Below are positions 18,598 through 27,396 of a stretch of 64,000 bases of DNA, piece after piece. The DNA is taken from NCBI RefSeq assembly GCF_000300235.2, contig NZ_CP004388.1, positions 2,939,501 to 3,003,500 on the forward strand, in the 5' to 3' direction. The stretch is from Thalassospira xiamenensis M-5 = DSM 17429. GTDB lineage: Bacteria; Pseudomonadota; Alphaproteobacteria; Rhodospirillales; Thalassospiraceae. Under the pieces are notes generated by a model, which did not search any database, was not told the origin of the DNA, and saw nothing but the letters and a program-made list of their open reading frames with translations. The first letter of the stretch is position 1; the number at the start of each line of letters is the position of its first letter. The translations under genes and the position numbers were made by a program.

Positions 18598-20105
18598 CAG
18601 ACCGCTGACAAACCCCGTCATATTTTGGCGGGGTTTTTCTTTTAGAGGTGTTTGAAAGCTGGCTTGAGTGTGCCGAGGGGATTATCCCTCAGCGATTGGC
18701 CCCTTGGGGCCCAAAGCCAGGGCTATTTTCTTGATGTTTTGGGCGGCGGCGGCCAGCAGACATTGGCATTTGACATTGATCAGTCCCCGGAACCTTGCAT
18801 ATCGATGACCGTGAAGCTGTTTGGCATCTGCAAAAGAGCGTTCGACCGTCTCTTTTCGGCGCTTGTAAACCCGCTTACCCCACTCTGTCAGACGATAGGC
18901 GTCAGCCCGGTCTCTGGCGTCTTGCCAGACATGGCGCGTGACAGTTTTTCGGTGGTGGGCATTGGCGGTACAGGAAGCCAGCACAGGACAGGTGCGGCAT
19001 TTTTCCGGGTCGCTGTGATAATGGCGGTATCCATTTCGGTCGGTTGTCGCATAAGACAGAAGCTGACCTTCGGGGCAGCGATAAGCATCACGCTCAGGGT
19101 CATAAACGTATTTGCGTTTGGGGATGTAGCCTTCCCGAAGGTTCGGGCGGCGATAGCCCGTCACGCCAAGGATGTCACGATCTTCAAGGCCTTTGGCAAT
19201 CGCGGCGGTCGCATAGCCCGCATCCAGTCCGACGGCGATAACATCAAGGTCAAAACGCTGCCTTTGTCGGTCAAGACGGTCGAGATAGGGAATGCTGTCA
19301 TGCAGATTGGCCGGGGTGGCGTAACTGTCGGTAATGATCCCAAGCTTGCCATCGACCGTGCGGTGATCGAGATAGAAAAAGCCCTTGGGCTTGCCGTCGC
19401 GCACCATATATCCGCTGTCGGGATCGGTTCGGCTGATCTTGGTTTCTTTCTCAACCGGCTGGCGTTCCTTGGCTTTGAGCGGCTTTTTCGCATGAGCCGC
19501 CCGGTCTTCCTCAATCGCCAGATCCAGATCATCCCAATAGGCCGCGCGCGATTTGGCAACCACTTCGCGGTCCCATTTGTTCTTGTTGGCATCGGCCTTC
19601 AAATGCGTGCTGTCGGTATAGAGAACCTTACCATCCACCAGCCCGTGCCTGATCGCCTGCTCGACGATCTCGTCAAAAATATCCTGCGCAACACTGGCAT
19701 CATGATATCGACGCCGCCGGTTCTGCGACAGGGTCGAGGCATCAAAGACCTTGTCGGTCAGCTTGAGTTGCAAAAACCAGCGATAGGCGACATTGACCTC
19801 AATCTCGCGCACAAGCTGGCGCTCCGAGCGCACGCCAAACAGATAGCCAATGAACAGCGCCTTAAACATCATCACCGGATCAAGGGCGGGACGGCCATTG
19901 TTCGCGCAGTACAAATCGGCCACGCGCGCATGGATAAAACTGAAATCGATCACGGCATCGATCTTACGAAGCAAATGATCGCTGGGGACCAAACTGTCGA
20001 GTGTCACCATCTCAAGTTCGGTTTGATGTGGGCTGGGTTTCTTAAGCATTCCCCATTGAATCAAAAATCCCCGCCAATGGCGAGGACTTTGTCAGCAGTC
20101 TGAAA
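18598..20105 (-). mobile_element. IS1182-family insertion sequence
   Basis: The element is about 1.5 kb and carries one transposase gene. The ends are inverted repeats beginning CAGACCGCTGACAAA (left, 18598-18612) and CAGACTGCTGACAAA (right, complement of 20088-20102). Three further A bases at 20103-20105 may belong to the element. Exact 19-bp direct repeats flank it. An internal terminator-like hairpin (18611-18635) lies past the transposase end. The intact gene, ends and repeats imply a recent insertion. Confidence 0.9.
18682..20049 (-). CDS. IS1182-family transposase
   Basis: This full-length DDE transposase has 455 residues from the ATG at 20049; an in-frame TTG at 20064 is possible. The N-terminal domain (VTLDSLVPSDHLLRKIDAVIDFSFI) and the paired DxV...RLLFIGYLFGV-type helix are typical of IS1182/IS5-like transposases. 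The catalytic acidic residues are probably in YTDSTHLKAD, AVGLDAGYAT and KETVERSFADAKQLHGH. A zinc-like Cys cluster (CRTCPVLASC) follows RYHYHSDPE in the C-terminal half. No frameshift is seen, so the element may be active. Confidence 0.93.
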   Translation of the reverse strand: MLKKPSPHQTELEMVTLDSLVPSDHLLRKIDAVIDFSFIHARVADLYCANNGRPALDPVMMFKALFIGYLFGVRSERQLVREIEVNVAYRWFLQLKLTDKVFDASTLSQNRRRRYHDASVAQDIFDEIVEQAIRHGLVDGKVLYTDSTHLKADANKNKWDREVVAKSRAAYWDDLDLAIEEDRAAHAKKPLKAKERQPVEKETKISRTDPDSGYMVRDGKPKGFFYLDHRTVDGKLGIITDSYATPANLHDSIPYLDRLDRQRQRFDLDVIAVGLDAGYATAAIAKGLEDRDILGVTGYRRPNLREGYIPKRKYVYDPERDAYRCPEGQLLSYATTDRNGYRHYHSDPEKCRTCPVLASCTANAHHRKTVTRHVWQDARDRADAYRLTEWGKRVYKRRKETVERSFADAKQLHGHRYARFRGLINVKCQCLLAAAAQNIKKIALALGPKGPIAEG

Positions 20106-20124
20106 GCCGCAGATTTGCGGCCCT
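20106..20124. repeat. 19-bp direct repeat, right copy
   Basis: This is an exact copy of 18579-18597. Read on the minus strand it is the hairpin terminator of the dienelactone hydrolase gene; the IS lies on its distal side and separated it from its original T-run. Confidence 0.8.
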
Positions 20125-20146
20125 TGTTGGGATCAGGTTGTGACGA

Positions 20147-20842
20147 TCACGCAAGGTTTTCCTGGAAAAACTCGGCCGTCCGTGCATTGGCGGTTTCTGC
20201 ATCCTTCTCGTCGTAATGCGCCCCGCCCTTGCGCGCAAACGCATGATCGCGACCGGGATAGAAATGAAGCTCGGTCAACGGATGGTCATCAAGCGCATCC
20301 TTGATAACGGCCTGCGCATCGGCAGGGATATATTCATCATTCCCGGCAAGGTGAATGATCACCGGCTGTTTGATCTTCCCGGCTTCGCCGATATAATTGT
20401 TCATGCCGCCACCATAATAGACGGCAAAGGCATCGCCATCAGTTCGCGTGGCCGACAGGAAGGTCAAAAGCCCGCCAAGGCAGAAACCGACAACACCGGC
20501 CTTGCCATTTGCACCATCAATCTTGCGTGCTGCCGTCAGGGTTGCCGCAATATCCTCGACACCCTTATCGACATTGAATGCCTGATAATAGCCAAATGCC
20601 TGTTTCCATTCTTCTTCGGTCTTGTCGGTGATTTCGATCCCCGGCTCGATCCGCCAGAACAGATCAGGACAAACCGCGATATAGCCCTGTTTGGCATAAT
20701 CATCGGCAATGCCACGCATCACGGCATTAACACCAAAGATTTCCTGAATAACCACCACCACCGGTGCCGGTAATTTGGCTGGCATGGCAACATAGGCATC
20801 GAAATTACCGTTCGGCGTCTGCACCGTCAGCTTGCTGGTCAT
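20147..20842 (-). CDS. Dienelactone hydrolase family protein
   Basis: This cytoplasmic alpha/beta hydrolase of 231 residues opens lactones or related esters. The nucleophile elbow is GFCLGG (Cys near residue 119). The acid is probably in AGNDEYIP, and the catalytic His lies in PGRDHAFAR, giving the Cys-Asp-His triad of dienelactone hydrolases. VIQEIFGVN near residue 33 is also diagnostic. AGGAGG precedes the ATG. In this sugar-acid island it may act as a sugar lactonase, which is an inference from context. The IS sits just downstream. Confidence 0.85.
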   Translation of the reverse strand: MTSKLTVQTPNGNFDAYVAMPAKLPAPVVVVIQEIFGVNAVMRGIADDYAKQGYIAVCPDLFWRIEPGIEITDKTEEEWKQAFGYYQAFNVDKGVEDIAATLTAARKIDGANGKAGVVGFCLGGLLTFLSATRTDGDAFAVYYGGGMNNYIGEAGKIKQPVIIHLAGNDEYIPADAQAVIKDALDDHPLTELHFYPGRDHAFARKGGAHYDEKDAETANARTAEFFQENLA

Positions 20843-20954
20843 GATGGTCCTCCTTGTCGATATCAGATTTTCCGGCGACGCCGGTTCTTTCCCTGATGAG
20901 GTATTGGATCATACTGATTTCGCAAGGGCGTGGCAGAAATCCCTCCCCCTCAGA

Positions 20955-23114
20955 TCAGCTTCGCCACGGATTGACCGCACGACGATCCACCACACCGGGG
21001 ACAATCCCGCGTGCAGCGTTCGATACATGATCCATCACGTTGCTGGCTGCGATATCGTATTGACGTGCGATCATGCGTTTTTGCCGTTCAGCAAATAACG
21101 ACGCACGATCCGCCAGATCAATCGGGCTTCCGGCCGTTTCCATCCCTGCAAGGAACGCATCGCGATCCAGCCAGTCCAGTGTATTTTTTGTCAGATCAAG
21201 ACGCAGCACATCCCCGTCGCGCAGATGACCGATGCCGCCACCCACGAATGCCTCGGGCACCATATGGCCGATACACGCCCCCTTGGTCACGCCGGAATAA
21301 CGGCCATCAGTGATCAGCATGCTTGACGCTTCAAGGATGCGATGGTGGCGCAGGTTCTGGGACGGTGAAAACATTTCCGGCATGCCATAGGCTTCCGGCC
21401 CCTGCCCGCCAATCACAAAGGCAAAGGACAAATGCCCCTGTGCCTGCATATCCTTGGGGGCGTCCATATCAACCCGGTTACCACCATTGCGCCGGACCAC
21501 GGCAGCAATCAGTTCTTCGTCCACGCCATCGGTTTCAATCAGGCGCGTCACCAGATCGGGCGAGGCAAAATCAGCGTTACAGACATGCTCATTTTCATAA
21601 TAGCGTACGATGAAAACGTGATTGTCGAAATGTTCGATCAGATGGTCGCTCATGCCCGATGTCTTGACCGCACAATTTTCAAAGAAGCTGCCGGTCAGAA
21701 CATCCACGCCGGACCGCTTGCGTACAGGGGTCGCCCGGATAACCGATTTATCGCCAAGTGACAGATCGACGGGGTTTTCAAGATTGGCAATCCGTTCGCC
21801 CCATGTTTTGCCAAGAACCGTCGGCGCATCCAGATCCATCGCCACACCAAGATCGGCAAGAACGCGATAGATACTTTCCATACCACGATTTTTGCCTTCG
21901 GCCATTTGCTGGGCCAGAACAAAGGTATCGCGATTTTCCGTCAGGCTATGGGCGAAGATTTCCGGCACCGGTGTTTTAAGACGCACATCCTGATAATCAT
22001 CAATCGTCACGTCAAACCCGGCATAGCGCATCATGAAGGGCAAATGCAGCAGCATGTTGCTGCTTGACCCCGTGGCATTATGAATACGCACGAAATTGGC
22101 AAAGTTGCGTTTCAACAGATTGCTGATCGCATATTCGGGTTTGTTGAAGACCCCAAACATCGCATCAATCCCGGCCGCCACTGCTGCATAGGGCGGCACA
22201 TCGGTAAGCAATTCCAGTTCGGGCGGTGTCAGGCCAAAGGCAGCCAGCATGGTGCGCGATGAATTACCTGTACCGTTAAAGGCGCAAATTCCCCCCTTGG
22301 AATCACAGGTCGCCCCGGCAAGCTCATCAAGAACCCGGCGTTCCATCTTGCCATCGATAATGCCCAATAACCGCGCCCGGTCCAGCAACCCGGCAAAGGC
22401 TTCGTCAGACGTGCATTGCAGAATATAGCGCATATTTTCGCGAATATCCGAACCAAGGTCATCATGCCCGGCCCGATCTGCATCATCGGCAATTTTATCC
22501 AGCAACCGGCGGGTTCCATCGGGAATTTCCCCGCCCTTCAGGACGTGGGACGGGGCAAACACCGCCCAGACCGGGGCCTGATCACCACGATATTTGCGCG
22601 CCTGATCGGCGGCTGCCAGCCCAGCCACCACCGCGGCGGGTGATTTGTCGCACCCGGCAATGACGTAGGCCGCATGATAGCTGTGGCCTTCAAAGGTAAT
22701 ATTGACCGCCGCCGCCGTATGGTTCCGCGATGCCAGGGAATAGCTTTGGCCGATATTATTCTGCGCGGTGCCATCGCAAATCACCGGCACATGAAACAGG
22801 AACGGCACCCCACCCATTTCCCATATGCGAATTGCCGCCATCAAAGCCTGTGGCCGATCCAGCAAATGCGCCGGATGATCCGGTGCGCCGCCGATAATCG
22901 CAATGCGTGGCCGGTTTTCCACCAGTCGCCCGACCACATCTCGGATTTCCGGTACATTGAATTTCCGGTCGCTGGCGACAACCGGGTTTTCATTCACCGC
23001 ATCGCGCAATAGCCGCACAACCGTAATCGGCTGATTGGCTAGCCCCTGAATGCAGTCGCGATAGGGATTGGCTTTTTCGTCAATGGTGATGGCATTGGGA
23101 AGGGATTGGGGCAT
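20955..23114 (-). CDS. IlvD/Edd-family sugar-acid dehydratase, long form (D-xylonate dehydratase-like)
   Basis: This iron-sulfur dehydratase would convert an aldonate, probably a pentonate, to its 2-keto-3-deoxy acid. At 719 residues it is longer than most IlvD/Edd enzymes (about 570-600) and nearer the YjhG/YagF-type xylonate dehydratases (about 650). Cluster cysteines are likely in VPVICDGTAQN, IAGCDKSPA and CDSKGGICAFNGTGNSSRTM. The C-terminal half has ITDGRYSGVTKGACIGHMVPEA, the conserved catalytic loop. It lies next to the SDR and the xylose-type ABC and XylX genes, which fits an oxidative pentose pathway. Exact substrate unproven. Confidence 0.82.
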   Translation of the reverse strand: MPQSLPNAITIDEKANPYRDCIQGLANQPITVVRLLRDAVNENPVVASDRKFNVPEIRDVVGRLVENRPRIAIIGGAPDHPAHLLDRPQALMAAIRIWEMGGVPFLFHVPVICDGTAQNNIGQSYSLASRNHTAAAVNITFEGHSYHAAYVIAGCDKSPAAVVAGLAAADQARKYRGDQAPVWAVFAPSHVLKGGEIPDGTRRLLDKIADDADRAGHDDLGSDIRENMRYILQCTSDEAFAGLLDRARLLGIIDGKMERRVLDELAGATCDSKGGICAFNGTGNSSRTMLAAFGLTPPELELLTDVPPYAAVAAGIDAMFGVFNKPEYAISNLLKRNFANFVRIHNATGSSSNMLLHLPFMMRYAGFDVTIDDYQDVRLKTPVPEIFAHSLTENRDTFVLAQQMAEGKNRGMESIYRVLADLGVAMDLDAPTVLGKTWGERIANLENPVDLSLGDKSVIRATPVRKRSGVDVLTGSFFENCAVKTSGMSDHLIEHFDNHVFIVRYYENEHVCNADFASPDLVTRLIETDGVDEELIAAVVRRNGGNRVDMDAPKDMQAQGHLSFAFVIGGQGPEAYGMPEMFSPSQNLRHHRILEASSMLITDGRYSGVTKGACIGHMVPEAFVGGGIGHLRDGDVLRLDLTKNTLDWLDRDAFLAGMETAGSPIDLADRASLFAERQKRMIARQYDIAASNVMDHVSNAARGIVPGVVDRRAVNPWRS

Positions 23115-23178
23115 GATGGTCTCTGACTGCGGGAATCGGGACGAAATGGTGCGAATTTATTTGATTGGTGGCAGACTA

Positions 23179-23940
23179 TCAGACAAGCCCGCCATCGACG
23201 ATAAAGCTTTGTGACGAGCACGCCGATGATACGTCGGATGCCAGGAAAAGCACCATCTGTGCAACATCATCCCCGACAAGGCGGCGTTTGACGCATTGCT
23301 GTTCCTGAATGCGTTCCTCGTCCGCGGGGCTGATCCAAAGATCAAGCTGGCGCTGGGTAATAATACAGCCCGGAATCACGGTATTGACCCGAATGCCATC
23401 CGCACCCCAGTCACGTGCCAAGGCGCGTGTCATGCCAACAATGCCAGCCTTGGCGGTTTCATAACCGACCAGATCGGGCAACCCCATCAAGTAACTTACC
23501 GAACTGAAATTAATGATGCTGCCACGGCCCTTTTCGGCCATGCCCTTTGCCACGGCACGCGAACAGAAAAACTGATGTGACAGATTGACATCAAGCTTGT
23601 CACGCCATTCATTCGGCCCGGTTTCTTCTGGACTGTGGCGGTCATCGCGGGCGGCATTATTGACCAGCACATCAATCACACCGATTTTCGATGCCATTTC
23701 GGTAACAGCCTTGGGAATCCCGGCCTGATCGCGCAGATCAAGTGACATGTAGTGCGGACGAACATCCAGATCACGTTCGATTTCGGCACACAGTTTTGCA
23801 GCAGCAGCATCATCGATATCAAAAAAGCCGACCCGCGCGCCCTGCGCACAAAAGGCCCGGACGATAGACGCCCCGATGCCCGACGCGCCACCGGTCACCA
23901 GAACCGATTTGCCCTCTATGTCGTGATAACTCGCTGTCAT
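23179..23940 (-). CDS. SDR-family sugar 1-dehydrogenase (xylose/arabinose/galactose dehydrogenase-like)
   Basis: This NAD(P)-dependent classical short-chain dehydrogenase has 253 residues. The nucleotide motif is TGGASGIG near residue 17, with VLVNNAARDD, catalytic Ser in INFSSVSY and YETAK. Lengths and spacing are normal. It resembles aldose 1-dehydrogenases such as Caulobacter XylB, which oxidise a pentose to the lactone. AGGGAACG precedes the ATG. It is divergent from the xylF-like gene and is followed on its own strand by the dehydratase, consistent with the first step of a Weimberg-type route. Confidence 0.82.
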   Translation of the reverse strand: MTASYHDIEGKSVLVTGGASGIGASIVRAFCAQGARVGFFDIDDAAAAKLCAEIERDLDVRPHYMSLDLRDQAGIPKAVTEMASKIGVIDVLVNNAARDDRHSPEETGPNEWRDKLDVNLSHQFFCSRAVAKGMAEKGRGSIINFSSVSYLMGLPDLVGYETAKAGIVGMTRALARDWGADGIRVNTVIPGCIITQRQLDLWISPADEERIQEQQCVKRRLVGDDVAQMVLFLASDVSSACSSQSFIVDGGLV

Positions 23941-24070
23941 AACGTTCCCTGACTTGTTTTGATCTTTTATTTTTCACTATCAAATTAAATGCTGCGCTGC
24001 ACCAACTCAAATCCGCCTTAAATCAACCAGTGATGCGGCTTAACGGTGTATTTGAGCGTAAAAAGCGAGA

Positions 24071-24092
24071 TTTTTAATTTGTTCATTAAAAA
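24071..24092. promoter_or_regulatory. AT-rich inverted repeat in the SDR/xylF divergent promoter
   Basis: TTTTTAAT and ATTAAAAA flank TTGTTC. A TTGACA -35-like hexamer follows at 24096. The site could be an operator for the ROK regulator at 28680, whose family often binds AT-rich palindromes. The rest of the 243-base gap shows no gene. Confidence 0.4.
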
Positions 24093-24183
24093 AATTTGAC
24101 AGGACGGATCGAAGGCGTCAACATTTTTTCGACAACAAAAATAAATGTCACTGCAAGACACATATCATTCAGGGAAGAAACAG

Positions 24184-25215
24184 ATGAAAAAACTCCTCTC
24201 CTCGGTCGCACTGGCCGGTGCCGTGCTGTTTTCCGCTAACGCCTTTGCCGACGATCTGATCGTTGGTGTCAGCTGGTCGAACTTCCAGGAAGAACGCTGG
24301 AAAACCGACGAAGCCGCCATTGTCAAGGCGCTTGAAGCAGCTGGCGCACAATATATCAGCGCCGACGCCCAAAGCTCGCCCTCCAAACAGCTTTCCGATA
24401 TCGAAAGCCTGATTTCGCGTGGTGCAGATGCCTTGATCGTTCTGGCACAGGATTCCTCATCCATTGGTGCTGCAGTCACGCAGGCGATCAATGAAGGCAT
24501 TCCGGTGGTTGGTTATGACCGCCTGATCGAAGACCCGAACGCCTATTACATTACCTTCAACAACAAGGAAGTCGGCCGTCTTCAGGCCGAAGCCGTGTTT
24601 GCCCAACAGCCGAAAGGCAATTACGTATTCATCAAAGGCGCACCGACCGACCCGAACGCCAATATCCTGCATGAAGGGCAGCTTGAAATCCTTCAGGCGG
24701 CAATCGATAGCGGCGATATCAAGGTTGTCGGCGAAGCCTATACCGATAGCTGGCAGCCAGCCATCGCCCAGCGCAACATGGAACAGTTCCTGACTGCTGC
24801 CGATAACAAGGTTGACGCCGTTGTCGCCTCGAATGACGGCACGGCGGGTGGCGTTGTGGCCGCCCTTTCCGCACAGGGCATGCAAGGCATTCCGGTTTCC
24901 GGTCAGGATGGCGATCACGCCGCCCTTAACCGTGTTGCGCTTGGCACCCAGACGGTTTCGGTCTGGAAAGATGCCCGCCTTCTGGGACAGCGCGCGGCCG
25001 AAATCGCGGTTGAACTGGCAAAAGGCACCAAACTGGGTGACGTCGAAGGAACCCAGGATTGGAACAGCCCGAACGGTGTCACCATGAAGTCCTACTTCCT
25101 TGATCCGGTCGCGATCAACCAGAACAAGCTTGATCTTGTGATCGACGCGGGCTGGGTATCCAAGGACGTCGTCTGCAAAGGGGTTGAAAGCGGCAAGGTC
25201 GCTGCCTGTAACTAG
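24184..25215 (+). CDS. Xylose-type sugar ABC transporter periplasmic binding protein
   Basis: This periplasmic sugar-binding protein has 343 residues from the ATG at 24184 (AGGGAAG upstream). A signal peptide (MKKLLSSVALAGAVLFSANAFA) ends at residue 22. The type I fold is clear: VGVSWSNFQEERW, GADALIVLAQDSSSIGAAVTQA, VVGYDRLI, and the hinge VASNDGTAGGVVAAL plus VSGQDGD. These match XylF closely. Two late Cys residues (VVCKG and VAACN) could form a disulphide. It heads the transporter/XylX operon. A hairpin separates it from the permease gene. Confidence 0.9.
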   Translation: MKKLLSSVALAGAVLFSANAFADDLIVGVSWSNFQEERWKTDEAAIVKALEAAGAQYISADAQSSPSKQLSDIESLISRGADALIVLAQDSSSIGAAVTQAINEGIPVVGYDRLIEDPNAYYITFNNKEVGRLQAEAVFAQQPKGNYVFIKGAPTDPNANILHEGQLEILQAAIDSGDIKVVGEAYTDSWQPAIAQRNMEQFLTAADNKVDAVVASNDGTAGGVVAALSAQGMQGIPVSGQDGDHAALNRVALGTQTVSVWKDARLLGQRAAEIAVELAKGTKLGDVEGTQDWNSPNGVTMKSYFLDPVAINQNKLDLVIDAGWVSKDVVCKGVESGKVAACN

Positions 25216-25248
25216 GCAGGTTTCCTCCATCCGACCTTGTTAAACCCC

Positions 25249-25278
25249 GGGGCCGGCCGCATCTGATCGACCGGCCCC
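25249..25278 (+). terminator. Intercistronic hairpin between binding protein and permease
   Basis: An 8-bp GC stem (GGGGCCGG with CCGGCCCC) and a 14-nt loop follow the binding-protein gene. There is no T-run, so mRNA stabilisation or partial attenuation is more likely than full termination. Confidence 0.5.
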
Positions 25279-25299
25279 GCTGCCTGACGAGCATTTTAC

Positions 25300-26565
25300 A
25301 TGACAAGACTACTTGCCAAGATGGAAGTCGACCGCCGCCTTGTAGGGCTCGCCGTTGTGCTTCTGGTTATCTGGATCGGCTTTGACATCGCATCCGGCGG
25401 ACGCTTCATCACCCCGCGCAATATCTTCAACCTGTCGGTTCAGACGGCATCCGTTGCCGTGATGGCGTGCGGGATGGTGCTGATTATCGTCACCCGCCAT
25501 ATCGACCTTTCGGTCGGTGCGATACTGGGTGTTCTTGCGATGATCATGGGTGTCGTGCAATCCGACATCCTGCCACAATTCCTTGAATACAACCACCCGA
25601 TGACATGGATCATCACCCTTCTTGTCGGGTTGGTGATCGGGGCGACAATTGGTGGCATACAGGGGCTTGCCGTTGGTTATCTTGGCGTTCCGGCCTTTAT
25701 CGTGACCCTGGGCGGGCTTCTGGTCTGGCGCGGGGCGGCATGGTGGGTCACGCAAGGGCGTACTGTTGCCCCGCTTGATCACAATTTCATGCTGCTGGGC
25801 GGCGGGATCGAAGGCACGATTGGCGCAACCTGGAGCTGGATTGTCGCAGCCATCTCCATTGTCGCCATCATCTATGCCGCCATCATGGAACGTCGCCGCA
25901 GGCTTTCCTTCCAGTTCCCGGTCAAACCGATCTGGGCGGAATATACCAATACACTGATCAAGGCCGGGCTGGTTCTGGTGGCGATCATCACATTGAACGC
26001 CTATCATCTACCCGAACGTGCAGCCGAACGCATTCTTGAAGATCGCGGTATTCCGGTGACGCCGGAAAACCTTATGATTTCGCACGGCATTCCGATTCCG
26101 CTTCTGATTGTTGCCCTTGTGGCGATTGTTCTGACCATCGTTGCCAAACGCACCCGGTTCGGGCGCTACGTTTTCGCCATGGGCGGCAACCCACAGGCCG
26201 CCGAACTGGCAGGCATTAACGTCAAACGCATGACGGTTGCGGTTTTTGCCCTGATGGGAGTTCTGTGCGCGATCAGTGCGGCGATTTCATCGGCACGCCT
26301 GCAATCGGCGGGCAATGACCTTGGCACGCTTGACGAATTGCGCGTGATTGCCGCGGTTGTGATCGGCGGAACGTCGCTGGCCGGCGGTGTCGGCACCATC
26401 TATGGCGCGCTGATCGGTGCCCTTGTGATGCAAAGCCTGCAAAGCGGCATGGCGCTTCTGGGTGTTGATACATCACTGCAAAGCATCGTCATCGGCCTTG
26501 TGCTTGTCCTTGCCGTGTTCAGCGACAAATATTTCCACCGTCGCTATAGCGACCCGACCAGTTAG
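25300..26565 (+). CDS. Xylose-type sugar ABC transporter permease
   Basis: This inner-membrane permease of 421 residues has about ten or more hydrophobic segments. Its XylH/RbsC-like features are LSVQTASVAVMACGMVLIIVTRHIDLSVGAILG near residue 45, GYLGVPAFIVTLGGL, and the EAA-like cytoplasmic loop with GGNPQAAELAGINVKRM. The end, VIGGTSLAGGVGTIYGALIGALVMQSLQSGMALLG, is strongly conserved in the family. It is co-transcribed with the binding protein and ATPase genes. Confidence 0.9.
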   Translation: MTRLLAKMEVDRRLVGLAVVLLVIWIGFDIASGGRFITPRNIFNLSVQTASVAVMACGMVLIIVTRHIDLSVGAILGVLAMIMGVVQSDILPQFLEYNHPMTWIITLLVGLVIGATIGGIQGLAVGYLGVPAFIVTLGGLLVWRGAAWWVTQGRTVAPLDHNFMLLGGGIEGTIGATWSWIVAAISIVAIIYAAIMERRRRLSFQFPVKPIWAEYTNTLIKAGLVLVAIITLNAYHLPERAAERILEDRGIPVTPENLMISHGIPIPLLIVALVAIVLTIVAKRTRFGRYVFAMGGNPQAAELAGINVKRMTVAVFALMGVLCAISAAISSARLQSAGNDLGTLDELRVIAAVVIGGTSLAGGVGTIYGALIGALVMQSLQSGMALLGVDTSLQSIVIGLVLVLAVFSDKYFHRRYSDPTS

Positions 26566-26577
26566 GAGTATGGGGAA

Positions 26578-27396
26578 ATGAACGATATCAAAACCGGTCA
26601 AAACCCGCTGGTCGAAATGCGCGACATCCATATCAGCTTTGGCGGGGTCAAGGCGGTCGACGGGGTTTCCATTGATCTTTATCCCGGCGAGGTGGTTGGC
26701 GTGCTTGGCCATAACGGTGCAGGCAAATCAACTCTGATCAAGGTGCTTTCGGGTGCATACAAGGCCGACACCGGCCAGATCATTGTTGATGGCCGCGAAG
26801 CCAAAATCGAAAATGCCCGCGATGCGCGCGACAACAATATCGAAACCATCTATCAGAACCTTGCCCTTGCCGATAATCTTGATGCCGCGCAGAACCTGTT
26901 TCTCGGCCGTGAAATCGTTGATAAATTTGGCTTTCTTGACGATGCCGCGATGGAACACAAGGCGCGTGAAGTGCTTCATCGCCTGAACCCGAATTTCCAT
27001 AAATTCACATCCCCCGTTTCTGCACTTTCGGGCGGGCAACGGCAATCGGTGGCAATTGCGCGTGCCCTTTTGTTCGAAGCCCGCGTTCTGATCATGGATG
27101 AACCGTGTGCCGCCCTTGGCGTGCATGAAACCCGCATGGTCGGCGAACTGATTGATCAACTTAAACGCGACGGGCTCGGTATTTTGTTGATCAGTCACGA
27201 TCTTCATGATGTGTTTGATTTGTCTGATCGTTTGCATGTTATGAAGAACGGCAAGCTGGTCGGCACCGTCCCGACCAAAGATGTTACCCATGATGACGTT
27301 CTTGGAATGATCATTCTGGGCAAAATGCCCGATCATCTTTTGCATCTTGCCGGACCGGGTGCCACCAACGCCCCGAACAAAGAGGCCCTTCAATGA
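26578..27396 (+). CDS. Sugar ABC transporter ATP-binding protein (single-domain)
   Basis: This ATPase energises the transporter. The Walker A is GHNGAGKST near residue 43, the Q-loop lies in [13 protein letters not shown], the signature is LSGGQRQ and Walker B is [12 protein letters not shown], with an H-loop in LLISHD. At 272 residues it has one nucleotide-binding domain, unlike the duplicated XylG/RbsA (about 500). This resembles the FrcA type and implies that a homodimer forms. GGGGAA precedes the ATG, and the stop overlaps the XylX-like start (ATGA). Confidence 0.9.
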   Translation: MNDIKTGQNPLVEMRDIHISFGGVKAVDGVSIDLYPGEVVGVLGHNGAGKSTLIKVLSGAYKADTGQIIVDGREAKIENARDARDNNIETIYQNLALADNLDAAQNLFLGREIVDKFGFLDDAAMEHKAREVLHRLNPNFHKFTSPVSALSGGQRQSVAIARALLFEARVLIMDEPCAALGVHETRMVGELIDQLKRDGLGILLISHDLHDVFDLSDRLHVMKNGKLVGTVPTKDVTHDDVLGMIILGKMPDHLLHLAGPGATNAPNKEALQ

